Positions 39,246 to 50,158 of a DNA stretch of 64,000 nt are shown piece after piece; the stretch's first letter is position 1; each line of letters opens with the position of its first letter. The notes beneath the pieces are model-generated. The model saw nothing but the letters and a program-made list of their open reading frames with translations. It ran no database searches and was not told where the DNA came from. This stretch comes from JACDAE01 sp963744875 (GTDB lineage Bacteria; Chloroflexota; Ktedonobacteria; Ktedonobacterales; Ktedonobacteraceae): positions 347,932 through 411,931 of the forward strand of contig CAVUVQ010000036.1 in the NCBI GenBank assembly GCA_963744875.1, written 5' to 3'. Position numbers and translations under genes: made by a program.

Positions 39246-40269
39246 TTACACCGCCGCGGCCGGAGCTCTGTAGGATCCGCCGTGCGCCATCAGCGCCCAG
39301 ACGATCCTCGCCATCTTGTTGGCCAGCGCCACCGTCACCAGCATGCGCGGCTTGCTGGCCAGCATGCCGACCAGCCAGGGGCTTGCTCGCGAGCCGTCGC
39401 GTGCGGCGATCTTGGCCGCCGAGCGCGCGCCCAGGATCAGCAGCCGTCGCAGGCTGCGCTCGCCCATCTTGGTGGTCCGGCCCAGCCGCTCCTTGCCGCC
39501 GCTGGAGTGCTGCCGGGCGTGAGCCCCAGCCAGGCGGCGAAGTCGCGGCCTCGCCGGAAGGTGCTGGCGTCAGGCGCCAGCGCCACCATCGCGGTGGCGA
39601 CGACCGGCCCGACGCCCGGGATGGTCATCAGGCGCTTGGCGACCGGATCGGCCTTGGCTCTGGCGGCGATCTCGCGATCGAGCGTCGGGATCCTCGCCTG
39701 GATCGCCTGCAGGCTGTCGGCGATCACCGCCAGCACCGGGCGCGCCTCGGCCGGCAGCTCGGACGAGGGATCGGCGACCAGGTCGATGAGCTTGCCGACG
39801 TGCCCAGGACCCTGGCGCACGATGAAGCCAAACTCCGTCAGGTGGCCGCGCAGCGCGTTGATCAGCTGGGTCCTCTGGCGGACCAGCAGATCGCGCGTGC
39901 GGAAGACCACGGCCGCGCCCTGCGCCTCGGCGCTCTTCGGCGTGACGAAGCGCATCGTCGGCCGCTGCGCCGCCTCGCAGATCGCCTCGGCATCGGCCAT
40001 GTCGTTCTTCTGCCGCTTCACGAACGGCTTCACATAGGCCGGCGGGATCAGCCGGGTCTCATGGCCCAGCGCGGCGATCTCGCGGGCCCAGTAGTGAGCG
40101 CTGGCGCAGGCCTCCATCGCCACCCGCACCGCGGCTGGCCGGCGAAGAACGCCAGCAGCTGATCGCGCCTCAGCTTCTTGCGGAAGACCACGTCGCCCGA
40201 CGCATCCGCGCCATGCGCCTGGAAAACCGACTTGGCCAGATCGAGCCCGATTGTGCTAACTTCACCCAC
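39246..40269 (-). mobile_element. IS110-family transposase, two frameshifts
   Basis: A GTG at 40269 with an upstream GGAGGCGTCC starts VGEVSTIGLDLAKSVFQAHG. It continues 'FRKKLRRDQLLAFFAGQPRC', 'MEACASAHYWAREIAALGHE', 'VKPFVKRQKNDMADAEAICE' (the DEDD/RuvC-like catalytic Asp-rich motif) and 'RQRTQLINALRGHLTEFGFI'. After 'LMTIPGVGPVVATAMVALAP' (the transposase_20 helix-hairpin-helix) it ends 'ALANKMARIVWALMAHGGSY'. The length of 341 residues is normal. Breaks near 40,135 and 39,500 are single bases. IS110 elements lack terminal inverted repeats, so the element's limits were not fixed. Confidence 0.88.
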
Positions 40270-41509
40270 GGACGCCTCCTTTGCAGTGGTGGTTTCAACA
40301 CCTCCACTTTGGCACTTCGATGCCGTCAGGGGGCGTCCACCCCATCGCTTTGGGCGCAGGCTTATAGAAGGGGAGGCGTAGGCTGGATCCGGAGGCGGGC
40401 CATCTCCTCTGGGTCCGCCAGTCCCCAATCCGATCCGTTCAAAACCAAACGTCCACGGAAATACCGAACCTACTTTGATCGGGCGCTCGTCAGCGCCTGA
40501 CACGAGATCCGTCCGCCCTTCAGTCCGCCGTCCAATGTTTGGGCGCCATCTACGCCATGAAATGATATTCGCGACGCTGTCTTCGCGCCGGATATCCAGC
40601 ACGGCGTCGAAAAATAAGGCATTGACGTTATTGAATATATCGATCGCCCGCTGGGGTCGGCGAAATTCCGGACTATATTGACGTCATCCCCACTCCGCCG
40701 AAATCCTCGACGCAGCGGAGGCTCCTGGCCGACGCAAAAAGAAGAGAGCGAGCGGCACGACCGAGGAACCGTCACTTCGCGATCGCGCGGTCGCTTTGGC
40801 GCGAGGGAAGGGGGAGGTGAGTTCCCTGGAGCTGCAAGCCGTCGGCTTCCATCGCTGGTACCACGGGCGGCCGTGCGAGGAGGGTCTGCTCATTCGCGTT
40901 GGTCGAGGTCGCTATCGCGCTGTGGGTTAACGCCGTGCCCCAGGTTTTCGCCTGCTCCGGAACCGGCAAGTCGTGACGTTCGGGAAGGTCCGCTTTGTGG
41001 CCGAAACCGGATGACGCCGGCGGGCCACCGGCATTTTGCTGAGGGCACGGTCTTTGGAGACCGTGGTTCACTCCGCCCCGCCTACCAGTCCGGTCCCTGC
41101 AAGCTTCGGCGGGAGAACGGATCGGTTGCGGATGTGGTGCTCACGGATCGCAACGGCCGCGGTGTCGCCGAAATTGCGGTGACGAGCAATTTGTTTTGGC
41201 CGGCGTCAGGACCTCCGTGCGCGCCCGATCGATTTGTCGGCCGGGGCAGGCGGTGAGCACGAGCGGCCAGAGATGGGATCGTCGCGCCCTCATTGCACAA
41301 GGCAGATGGCGGCGGCGACGGCTCTCGCGGACAGGGCGATGTTCGGTGAGGTGGCGAACGCCTGTGCGTGGAGGTGAGCGAGGACGACTGATACCGCGGC
41401 GACGCCACGATACCGGTCGTCCCTGGGCGCGGCGTTCCGCGGGCGCCGGCGTCGTCGGCCTGGTCAGCAAGGAGCACGTGGCCGACGCGGTCGTCGAGAC
41501 GGTCAGGAT
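40270..41509. other. 1.2 kb without a supported gene
   Basis: Short frames on both strands carry no recognisable motif. A plus-strand phrase LELQAVGFHRWYHGRPCEEG near 40,820-40,880 and a CBS-like phrase VVGLVSKEHVADAVVETVRI near 41,455-41,510 could be remains of real genes. Neither can be extended convincingly through the frame breaks. Confidence 0.4.
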
Positions 41510-41947
41510 CTATCCGCGGCGGGAACGGGCGCCGACTTGAGCCGCGCAGCTTGCGCAGGGACTGGTCAACGCCGGCTCCCGCTTCAGCATCTCATCCTGG
41601 TGCTGAAGCACCAAGCTGTCGAGGAGGTCGGCGCCATCCGTCGTCAGGGTCAGCTCGACGCTGCGGCGGTCGGCGTTCGAGGGCGTCCGCTGGGCGAGGC
41701 CCGCCTTACCCAGCCGGTCCACCAGCTGCACCGCCGCGTGGTGGGTGAGCAGCAGGTCCTCGGACAGGTCCTTGATCGTCATCGGCGGGCCGGTCCAAGC
41801 GGCGATTGCGAGCATCGCCTGGTACTGCTGCTGGGTGATCCCAGCGGCCTTGCTGATCGCCTCGCTGGCGGCGAGGAAGCGGCGCATTGCGCTGCGGAAG
41901 CGGGCGAGCGCCTGGAGTCGTTCGGGATCGGACTGCATCGCCCCCAC
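41510..41947 (-). CDS. MarR family transcriptional regulator
   Basis: An intact 145-residue frame, MGAMQSDPERLQALARFRSA. 'GITQQQYQAMLAIAAWTGPP' and 'MTIKDLSEDLLLTHHAAVQL' with 'VDRLGKAGLAQRTPSNADRR' form the winged helix-turn-helix with the characteristic DRR wing. 'VELTLTTDGADLLDSLVLQH' starts the dimerisation helix. The last 20 residues (Cys/Arg-rich) are unlike the family, so the true end may lie in another frame after about 41,570. Such proteins repress adjacent stress or efflux genes. The target here is not evident. Confidence 0.85.
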   Translation of the reverse strand: MGAMQSDPERLQALARFRSAMRRFLAASEAISKAAGITQQQYQAMLAIAAWTGPPMTIKDLSEDLLLTHHAAVQLVDRLGKAGLAQRTPSNADRRSVELTLTTDGADLLDSLVLQHQDEMLKREPALTSPCASCAAQVGARSRRG

Positions 41948-41980
41948 CCTAGGCCCAGTCGCCGCGCCGGTCAGCCGTCT

Positions 41981-43465
41981 TCATCCGTTGGCGCCAGGCA
42001 TTGGCAACGGGACGAAGAGATGTTGTCCGCCGCGCGACATCCGCAGCAGGATCTCCTTGTGATGGGCGTTGTGGGCATCGGCGACCGCGGCGTGGACATC
42101 GGCGGCGGAATTGACCGGCCGTTCCCCGACGCGCTCAATGATGTCGCCAGGACGCACGCCACGGTCAGCGGCCGGCGATCCGGGGGCGACGCCTTCCACC
42201 TTGACCCCGCCACCCTGGCGCGGCGCGACCTGCAGGCCAAGGGCCGCGCCCGGCGCGCCGGACGCGGAGGCGTCGGCCAGGGTGGTCAGGTCGCTCGGCC
42301 GGGTGCCCGAGCGCACGGCGATCTGCCGCACGGCGCCATCGCGGCGGATGTCCAGCCGTATGGTCTCGCCAGCACGGGCAAGAGCCACCTGGCGGGTCAG
42401 GTCGTTGGCCGAGGTGACGGCGTGGCCGTTGACCTTCAGCACCAGGTCGCCGGACTGCAGCCCCGCGCGCGCCGAGGGCCCGTCAGGCGTCACGTCGGCG
42501 ACCAGCGCGCCCGTGCCGCGGCGGCAGGCCCAGGCTTTCGGCGATCTCCGGGGTGACGTCCTGGATGGTGGCGCCGATATAGCCGCGCACCACCTTGCCG
42601 CTGGCGATCAGCTGGCGCGACACGCTGGCGGCCACGTCGGCGGGGATGTCGAAGCCGATGCCGACCGATCCGCCGGAGGGCGAGAAGATCGCTGAGTTCA
42701 CGCCGACCACGCGGCCGTAGAGGTCGAAGGTCGGGCCGCCGGAGTTGCCGCGGTTGATCGGCGCGTCGATCTGCATGTAGTCGACGTAGCCGGAGCCGCT
42801 GACCCGCGGGCGCGGCCATCGCCGAGACGATGCCGGCCGTGGCGGTGCCGCCAAGGTTGAAGGGGTTGCCGACCGCGACCACCCAGTCGCCGACCCGCGG
42901 CTTGGCGCGGTCCTCGAAGCTGACGAAGGGGAAGTCGCGGCCCTCGACCTTGATCACCGCCAGGTCGGTGGCGGGGTCGCGGCCGATCACCCGGGCGGTC
43001 AGCGAGCGGTCGTCGTTGGTGCGGACGGTGATCTTGTCGGCGCCCTGCGACCACGTGGTTGTTGGTGACGATGTAGCCGTCGGCGGAGATGAAGAAGCCG
43101 GAGCCCGACGCCCGCATCGGGGTGGATTGCGCGGGGCCTTGGAACTGGTGGAAGAAGAACGGCAACTTGCCGAAGGGGGAGGCGTCGCCCCCGCCATTGT
43201 CGTTGCCGTCAAAGGGCTCCTGGCCTGCGAAGGCGGTGGGGGAGGGACGGCTCTTGCCGACGACGTCGATGGACACGACGGCCGGGGCCACCCGCTGGAC
43301 GATGTCGGCGAAGGAGACCGGCGCGACGCTGCGCGAGGGGGCGATCGGCACGGCGTTGACCGCGCCCGAAGACGTGGCGGCGAGCGCCCAATGTCCACCG
43401 GCCATGGCGAGGCTGGCCGCCGCGGCGCCCACCAGGGCGCTTGAAACTAGGTCCTTTCGTTGCAT
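41981..43465 (-). pseudogene. DegP/DegQ-like periplasmic serine protease, frameshifted
   Basis: The ATG at 43465 gives MQRKDLVSSALVGAAAASLA, a signal peptide. The trypsin-like domain has 'ADGYIVTNNHVVAG' (catalytic His), 'GRDPATDLAVIKVEGRDFPF' (Asp) and 'DYMQIDAPINRGNSGGPTFD' (Ser in GNSGGP). Two PDZ domains follow: 'VTPDGPSARAGLQSGDLVLK' and 'VAPGSPAADRGVRPGDIIER'. It ends HLFVPLPMPGANG. Protease plus two PDZ domains is the full Do/HtrA architecture, a periplasmic quality-control enzyme. Breaks near 43,050, 42,810 and 42,520 are single extra bases, each next to intact conserved text. Confidence 0.92.
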
Positions 43466-43571
43466 GTGGCTCTCTCGGTCAACAGGGCCAAGCCCGGCGC
43501 CGCTCACGGGCCTGGTGGGAACGCGTCACGACGCGGAGCGGATGCCTGAAATAATATCATAATGTGATATT

Positions 43572-44173
43572 TCAATGCGCGCTTTTGGGCGACGGCGCGG
43601 CGCCGGCTGCGCTGAGGCGCACCTCAAGCTTTCCCGGCCCGGCGGGATCGACGATCGAGACCTGTCCGTCCGGTAGCGACCAGGTCACGCGCACGCGCGG
43701 TTCAGGTCCGATCTCGGTGTTGGCGGTGTCGCGCACCAGCCTCGATGGCGTGCCCCAGTTCGCTTTGAAGTCCGCCATCAGGGCGTTGAAGCCGTCGTTG
43801 TCGATGTCGGCGCGGATCTCGGTGAGCTTCCCGTCCCGGAACACGTAGCGCAGGCGGTCCATCCCGTAGCCATGGCCCCACGGGAAGGTAACGGGCAGCC
43901 GGAGCGGCCGTAGGCGTCCACGTACCCACAGACCACGGCGTCTTCGGGCACGTCGGTCGGCCGCAGGTCGGCGTTCCCCGCACCCGGGTCATTGCTGCAA
44001 GCGCGCCGCACATGGTCTGACACCGGACCCGGGGGCTTCAGATTCCGCCAGACGGAGAGGGACGTGCCGAGTTCGATGGCCGCGAAGGCGATGGGTGGGC
44101 CGCTCCTGGCGGAGCCAGCCGGGGTCGCGGCGACGACGAGCACCAGCATCGCAATCGGTGGGAGCATTTTCAT
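43572..44173 (-). pseudogene. Secreted hypothetical protein, one frameshift
   Basis: MKMLPPIAMLVLVVAATPAG with SAR is a signal peptide. The mature part has 'IAFAAIELGTSLSVWRNLKP' and two Cys pairs. After one shift near 43,895 it reads 'GMDRLRYVFRDGKLTEIRAD', 'GFNALMADFKANWGTPSRLV' and 'VTWSLPDGQVSIVDPAGPGK'. It ends PSPKSAH, just before the AT-rich promoter-like gap of the protease gene. The beta-rich end resembles small periplasmic proteins of Caulobacterales, but I cannot name the family. Confidence 0.55.
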
Positions 44174-44179
44174 AATATA

Positions 44180-44679
44180 TCCAAAGAGGATACATTGCGG
44201 CTTGAGGTCAAGAGGACCTTGCGCGGCGCGCCTGAAGGCAATGCGGCGCCGGTTCGACCGATCGTCGCGTGCAGAGACCGTGTCCTGCGGCAGGGAAAAG
44301 GCGACCTTCGGCGTTACGCGGCGCCTTCCAGCCGGGTTGGCGCGGTCACCTCCTCCCGGCGTCGCGGGTGTCGCGTTGTGCTGACGGCGGTCTGCGGCTA
44401 GCGGCTCGCCGCGCCCACCTGATCCTTGGCGAAGCGGCCATTCTCGCTAGGGTAGGGCGCTCCGCTAGGGTCGAACGAAGTCGAGAGTGCGGAGGCGCCT
44501 AGCAATCCGTTCTCCTGGGCGCGGCAAAAAAAAGCCGGCCGGGTCCGCGAGGGCTGACGACGCTTGCGCCGCCCGCGCCGCCAACCCGACCGCAGGGAGG
44601 ATTCCAGTAGCCCCGGTATCGCGAGCCTATGCATCGGGGGCGCTGGACCGGCAGCTTGGAGCCGCGAGGCCCGTTCTCC
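44180..44679. other. Intergenic, no gene seen
   Basis: About 500 bases between two minus-strand genes. It contains an A8 run at 44525 and a phrase translated as SALSTSFDPSGAP, which looks like a recurrent intergenic repeat rather than protein. Confidence 0.45.
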
Positions 44680-47426
44680 TCAGTGGAACCGGAACCGCAC
44701 CTCCACGCCGTAGGTGCGGGGATTAAGCAGGCTGTAGTTGGTGGTGATGAAGCCCGGTTCCAGCAAGGTTGCCGCTGGCGCCGTCGAAGCCCAGCTTGTC
44801 GAACACGTTGTTGACGTAGGCGATCACGTTGTAGCGGTCGTCCTTGTCCGTCCAGACCGCCCGCAGGTTCACCTGGGTGTAGGCCGGCGCCAGATCGTAG
44901 GGCCGATTGAACAGCCCGCCATAGGTGGCGTCCTTCCAGATATAGCTGCCGGACAGCGACAGTTTCCCCGGATCGAAGCGCCACGTGTAGACCGCATTGG
45001 CCGAAACCTTGTTCGGTGGCGATTCCGGAAGCTGCTCGCCTTTCAGGTTCTGGGTCCCCGTTCCTGGCCGTTGCAACCCGACGTGTTCGCTCCCGGCAAC
45101 ACGGCCCCGGGGTCGACCGTGTCCTCGAAGCAGGCGCCGGGATCGTTCACCTCGGCGTTCAGGTGCGCGTATTGCGCGTTGAGCATGCAGGGCGTCGATC
45201 GGCTGCCAGTACCGCTTCCAGCTCGATCCCCGTGATGTGCACCGACTTCAGGTTGAAGAGCTGCGAGGAGATCAGGCCCTGTGCGTTCTGCACGTCCAGC
45301 GGGATCTGGTCGTTCTTGTAGTTGTAGTAGAAGGCCGCCGCGTTCAGCCGGAAGGTCTTGGCTGAAGGTCTTCTTAAGCCCGACCTCGAAGGCGTCGACC
45401 GTCTCGAGCCCGGTTTCGGGATTGGCGGCGATCGTGAAGGTCGAGAAACCGCCGGCTTTATAGCCGCGGCTGTACTTGGCGTAGAGCAGGGTGTCCTGGT
45501 CAGGCGTCCAGTCGACGCCGGCGTCGCCCGTCCAGGCGTTCCAGGTCGCGTCAAGGCTCCGTTGTGCGTTGCCGGTGGCGGGTTGATCGAGGTCGGGCCC
45601 GCGCCGGGGAAGGTCACCCCGAGATCGCCGGCCGACCGCGGCGGAGGTAATGTCGAGCGCTGGTGTCGCGGCCCCGAAGGACGAGGGCTGGAAGCCCCCG
45701 ATCACGCCAAACTCCTCGAAACGCCAGAGACTGAAAGCCGTACTTGTGGTCGTCGGTGTAGCGAAGCCCGACGTGCGCCTTCCACTGGTCGTTGAATTTG
45801 TAGTCCGACGTGCCCGAACAGCGCCCAGGACGTGTAGGTCAGCTGGGTGTCCGACATTGACACGCGCTCGCCGGGTTGGCGGGAGCGGGGTCAGGGCGAC
45901 GGTGGTGAAGCTACCAGGAAGGGTGGGCGAACTGGGGCTGGTTGGGCATGACGCCCGCCCAGACCGGCTGGTCATAGTGCTCGTGATAATAGTAGCCGCC
46001 GGCGATCCACTGCAGGGGGCCGTCGTTCGTCGACGTGAAGTCGATCTCGTGACTGTAGAATGCGTCGTTCTCCTGGAAGAAGGTCGTGTCCGGGGCCGGC
46101 GTGGATGGTCAGCGGCTGGGTGCAGCCGGCGGCGCTATAGCCCGCTGCCGCCGCGTAGAGTTCGCACAGTGCCGACCGCCGCCGCCGGGCCGGCCAGCTG
46201 GAAGCCGGTGATGCCGCTGTCGGCGTAGTTGGTGAAGTTCAGGACGTAGTTGAACTACTGGTAGCCGCCCAGATAGGTCACGTCGAAACCGGGCGCGTGA
46301 TAGGTCCAGTTGGTGGCCAGCGCCAGGTCGCCATGCTGCTTGTTGGTGGATGTCGCCTCCTGGATGAACGTCGCGGCGATCCGTCGTCGTCGGGTTGTTG
46401 CCCGGGAACGCGTTGGCGAAGACCGGTCCGCCGCCCACCGAGCCGGGCACGACCGTCTGGCCGGCCGCGCCGGGCCCGGTGCAGCCGGTCGCCCCGCCCG
46501 GACTCGTGGCCACGCCGGGCAGCCCGCAAAGGCCGAAGAAGTTGCTCGGGCTGAAACCGCCGTTCAGCTGATAGTTGTTCGGGATCGCGCCGCTGGTGGC
46601 GTTCTGGTGATAGTCGCCCTCGAACCTGCCGCTGGAAATCATGCCCCAGGCGTCGAGGTGATCGCCGAGATTGGCGTCAAGCTGGCCCTCCACATACTGG
46701 CTTTGCCCGGCGCTCAGCTGAGGCAGGCCCCCGCCCTGGCGGGGGCCGTCGAGGTTCTTGAAGTAGCCGCCGTTCTCCTGGGTGATGTTGCCGCCGAGGC
46801 GGAAGCGCAGCCAGTCGGTGATCGGGCCCGAAACCACCGCCTCGCCCCAGTAGCGCTGGTTAGTTGCCGACGCCGGCGCGCGCCTCGGCATAGAAGTCCT
46901 TGGTCGGCCTCTTGGAGACGTAGTTGATCGAGCCGCCGTCGGCGTTCGCGCCATGCAGGGTGTTCTGCGGGCCGCGGTCGATCTCGATGGTGTCGATGAA
47001 GAGGTCGGAATGCTGCAGCAGGATCGTGGCGTTCGCGCCGTCGTAGACGCCATCGTAGTAGGTGGCCACCGCCGAGGCGACAGCAAGGTTGTCGGTGTTG
47101 CGCCCAACGCCGCGCATGTAGGGCCGGTCGGTGTTGGCGTTGTAGGAGAAGGCCGGGGTGAAGTTCGTCAGGTCCTGAACCGACTCGATCCCGATGATGC
47201 TGCGCTGCTCGGCGCTGAAGGCGGTGACGGCCACGGGAACGGTCTGCAGGCGCTCCTCGCGCCGCTCGGCGGTGACGATCAGGTCGGACAGGGTTGTGGT
47301 GGTGTCTGCCGCGGCTGCCGCCGTGGCCGGGGCTGCGCGTCCGGCCTGGGCGTAGGCCGGCAGGGCCCCAAAACTCAAGGCGACAGCCAGCATAGAGCCG
47401 CCGCAATAGTAGCTGCGCTTGGTCAT
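44680..47426 (-). pseudogene. TonB-dependent outer-membrane receptor, frameshifted
   Basis: MTKRSYYCGGSMLAVALSFG with 'ALPAYAQAG' is the signal peptide. The plug reads 'LSDLIVTAERREERLQTVPV' (TonB-box region), 'GIESVQDLTNFTPAFSYNAN' and 'FIDTIEIDRGPQNTLHGANA' with 'GGSINYVSKRPTKDFYAEAR'. The barrel has 'GPITDWLRFRLGGNITQENG' and many Tyr/Asn-rich strands, and the last strand is 'LNPRTYGVEVRFRFH' ending in Phe-x-His at 44680. About 900 residues is normal. It is the OAR-like group abundant in Caulobacter and sphingomonads, importing siderophores, glycans or other large ligands; the ligand is unknown. It has many one-base breaks. Confidence 0.88.
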
Positions 47427-47740
47427 TCCGCTTCCTCCCTGCGTTCCGGCTCGGCTCTGAGGCCCAGTCCTGATGGAACAGTTGCGATGCTCGCTTAGGT
47501 GGAGCGTACGCTGAAGATGCGGCTTGGCAACGGGAATATCGTCTCCCGATCCATTGTGAAGCTTGCGGGACCGCCGATCACCCCGAACTCATCCGGCCTG
47601 GGATGGCTGGCGCCCTCGCAACGGGCCACTCGTGGCCCTCCTGCAACCTTCGTGTGGTCTCGGCGTTCGAGGGGCGTCAGAAACATCGTAGAACGATGTA
47701 AGGCGTCATTCCTTCGGCGCCGGCCGGAGGGTTTTTCGAC
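47427..47740. promoter_or_regulatory. Divergent intergenic region between TonB receptor and porin
   Basis: 314 bases separate the divergent starts and must hold both promoters. No operator was recognised. The stretch at 47,566-47,650 (ACCGCCGATCACCCCGAACT and onward) has the look of a dispersed bacterial intergenic repeat; similar text occurs near 45,700. Confidence 0.4.
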
Positions 47741-49147
47741 ATGCCGAGAGGTGACGTCGCACCCGGTCTTGCGCGGTGGCTCGCCGAAACGGCGACCTTA
47801 CCGCCAGGAAGACTGTCAGTCGGTCTGCTTGTGGCAGTATTGCTGAGTTCCGTCGCTCATGCTCAGATCGACGCCAACCTCGCGAAGCCGGGGAACGATG
47901 CGCCGGCCGAACAGCACCTCTTCGGCGACTGGGGCGGGCTGCGCAGCGATCTACACAGCCGCGGCGTCGACCTCTCCGTCGACTACACCGGGCAGGTCGC
48001 GGCCGACGTCGCCGGAGGACGAAAGACCGGCGTCGACTACGCCCAGCAGATCCAGCTCAAGGCCGATGTCGACTGGAGCGTCCTGGCGGGCATCAAGGGC
48101 TTCTCCACCCATGCCATCCTCGTCAATCGCGCCGGCCGCAACCTCGGGACCGACTATGTCGGCGACAACCTCTTCCAGCCCCAGTCGGTCTATGGCGGGG
48201 CCGGCGATGTCGCTCGTCCACCTGGTGGAGGCCTACGGCGAGGAGAAGCTGGCCGACGGGCGCATCGACATCGCCGCCGGCCGCCTGCCGGTCGGCGAGG
48301 ACTTCGCGACCTCGCCGCTCTACTGCGACTTCCTGAACACCGCGGTCTGCGGCTATCCGCATTCGCTGCCGGCGAAGGTCGGCTTCACGGCCTTTCCCAA
48401 CTCGACCTGGGGCGCGCGCGTGCGGATCGCGCCGGCCGCGCACCTCTACGTCCAGGCCGGCGCCTATCAGGTCCGGCCGCAATTCGGCGGACGCTCGGGC
48501 TTCGACTGGGGCTGGTCGGGGACCACCGGAACCTACTTTCCCGTGGAGGTCGGCTACGAACCGGTCGTCGGAGCCGCCGCGCCTGCCAGGCCACTACAAG
48601 CTCGGCTTCGCGCATGACACCTCCGACTATCCTGACGTCCTGCGGGACGCGTCCGGCCGGCCGTTCGTGCTGACCGGCGCCGCGCCCGCGCAACATCGAG
48701 GCCGCAACTCCGCCTATCTGCTGGCCGACCAGATGGTGCATCGCTTCGGCAAGGGACCGACGAACGGCCTGATCCTGCTCGGCGGATACGTCCGGCTCCG
48801 ACCGCGACACCTCGCAGTTCTCCCGCTTCGCCTTCCTCGGGCGCGGTCGCCCCGTCGCCCCTCCGTCGAGCCGGCCCACGACAGCATGGGCGCCGTCGTG
48901 GCCTGGGCGAAGATCAGCGATCCGCTCGCTGAGACCGAAGCGCTTGCAGGCCGCGGCGGGCTTGCCCCTGGCCGACCACGCGGTGGGCGTGCAATCCAGC
49001 GAAACCATCGCCGAGGCCCGCTACGAGATCGCGCTCGGCGAGGGCCTCAGCCTCACGCCGGACATCCAGTACATCGTCCGTCCCGGCGCAGCGCGGACCT
49101 ATCCGAACGCCACGGTCGTCGGCCTGCAGGTGAAGGCGGACTTCTGA
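47741..49147 (+). pseudogene. OprB-family carbohydrate-selective porin, frameshifted
   Basis: The ATG at 47741 gives a signal with 'LSVGLLVAVLLSSVAHAQ'. The barrel opens 'HLFGDWGGLRSDLHSRGVDL' with 'SVDYTGQVAADVAGGRKTGV', the OprB hallmark. It continues 'GRIDIAAGRLPVGEDFATSP', 'LYCDFLNTAVCGYPHSLPAK', 'AHLYVQAGAYQVRPQFGGRS' and 'LSLTPDIQYIVRPGAARTYP'. It ends LQVKADF at 49147. OprB porins pass sugars across the outer membrane. It is divergent from the TonB receptor, so both may serve uptake of the same nutrient class. Three or four single-base breaks occur after 48,200. Confidence 0.85.
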
Positions 49148-49304
49148 GCGGATCGGGCCGCTCGCCGCCGTCTCGTGCGCCGAGACCCGGCGATTCTCCG
49201 GCATCAGGGAACCCTGCGCAATCTGCGTGTTTGAGCAGCAAATACCTCGTGTCACGAGGTAACGCCGGCTGGAGCGCCGGCGAGGGCGGGAGGAGACGCG
49301 GGAC

Positions 49305-50147
49305 ATGTCGGGTTTCGTGTCCGCGGCGACGCCCTATTGCGGCGCTCCGCCCACGCCCGAGGCGCTGTGGGCGCGCTGGAACCTCGATCCGGTCCTGATC
49401 GGCTGCGCTGCTGGCGGTCCTGGCGCTCTACGTCATCGGCGCTGGCGCCGGTTCGACGGGCCCGGGCCGGATCATCCCGACCTGGCGGCGCGCCGCCTTC
49501 GTCGGCGGGCTGGGCGATCGCGGCCGCGGCTCTGATCTCGCCGCTCTGCGCCCTGTCGGTCTCCCTGTTCAGCGCCCGCGTCGGCCAGCACATGATCCTC
49601 AGCCTGGTGGCGGCGCCCCTGGTGATGCTCGGCCGGCCCGGCCTGTCGCTCGCCGCGCCTCTGGCCGCAGCGCGGCGCGGCGCCTCTCGTCCAGCGGCCG
49701 CTGGCGGCGTGCCGCGGCGCCGGCCGGCTCGGCGACGGCCTTCGCCGTGGCGCTGTGGTTCTGGCACGCGCCCGGGCCCTATGACGCCACCTTCGCCAGC
49801 CCGGTGGTCTACTGGCTGATGCACCTGACGGTGTTCGCCGCCGCCCTGATGGTCTGGAACGTCCTGCTCGAGACCGAGGGCCGCCAGCACCGTCCCGGCC
49901 CTGGCCGTGGGCGCCGTCTCGACCCTGCAGATGACCTTCCTGGGCGCGATCATCACCCTGACGCCCGCGGCTGCTCTACGCGCCGCACGTGCTGACGCCC
50001 TACGCCTGGGGGCTGACCCAGGCCGGCGACCAGCAGCTCGGCGGCCTGATCATGTGGGTCCCCGGCTGCAGCATCTTCCTGGCCGTCACGCTCCTCACCC
50101 TCGGCAGGGCGATGAGCGAGCGGGCCCACCCCGACGCCCTAGCCTGA
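49305..50147 (+). pseudogene. ctaG: CtaG-like cytochrome c oxidase assembly membrane protein, frameshifted
   Basis: The ATG at 49305 (MSGFVSAATPYCGAPPTPEA) has GGCGGGAGGAG upstream. Hydrophobic segments 'AAFVGG', 'WAIAAAALISPLCALSVSLF', 'VGQHMILSLVAAPLVMLGRP', 'FAVALWFWHAPGPYDATFAS' and 'MHLTVFAAALMVWNVLLETE' match the Caa3_CtaG family, with its conserved His residues in 'GQHM', 'FWHAP' and 'MHL'. It is proposed to help build the copper centres of caa3-type oxidases. It heads the operon that encodes the oxidase subunits, which supports the call. The stop at 50147 is 11 bases before the next start. Confidence 0.85.
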
Positions 50148-50158
50148 CGGAGCCGACG

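Noticed and set aside
41196..41540. CBS-domain protein (VVGLVSKEHVADAVVETVRI)
   Set aside because: Only one short CBS-like phrase is readable; the upstream part cannot be assembled in any frame.
44398..44634. Minus-strand 78-residue ORF
   Set aside because: It has no family features, contains repeat-like text, and lies in a gap with no ribosome binding site.
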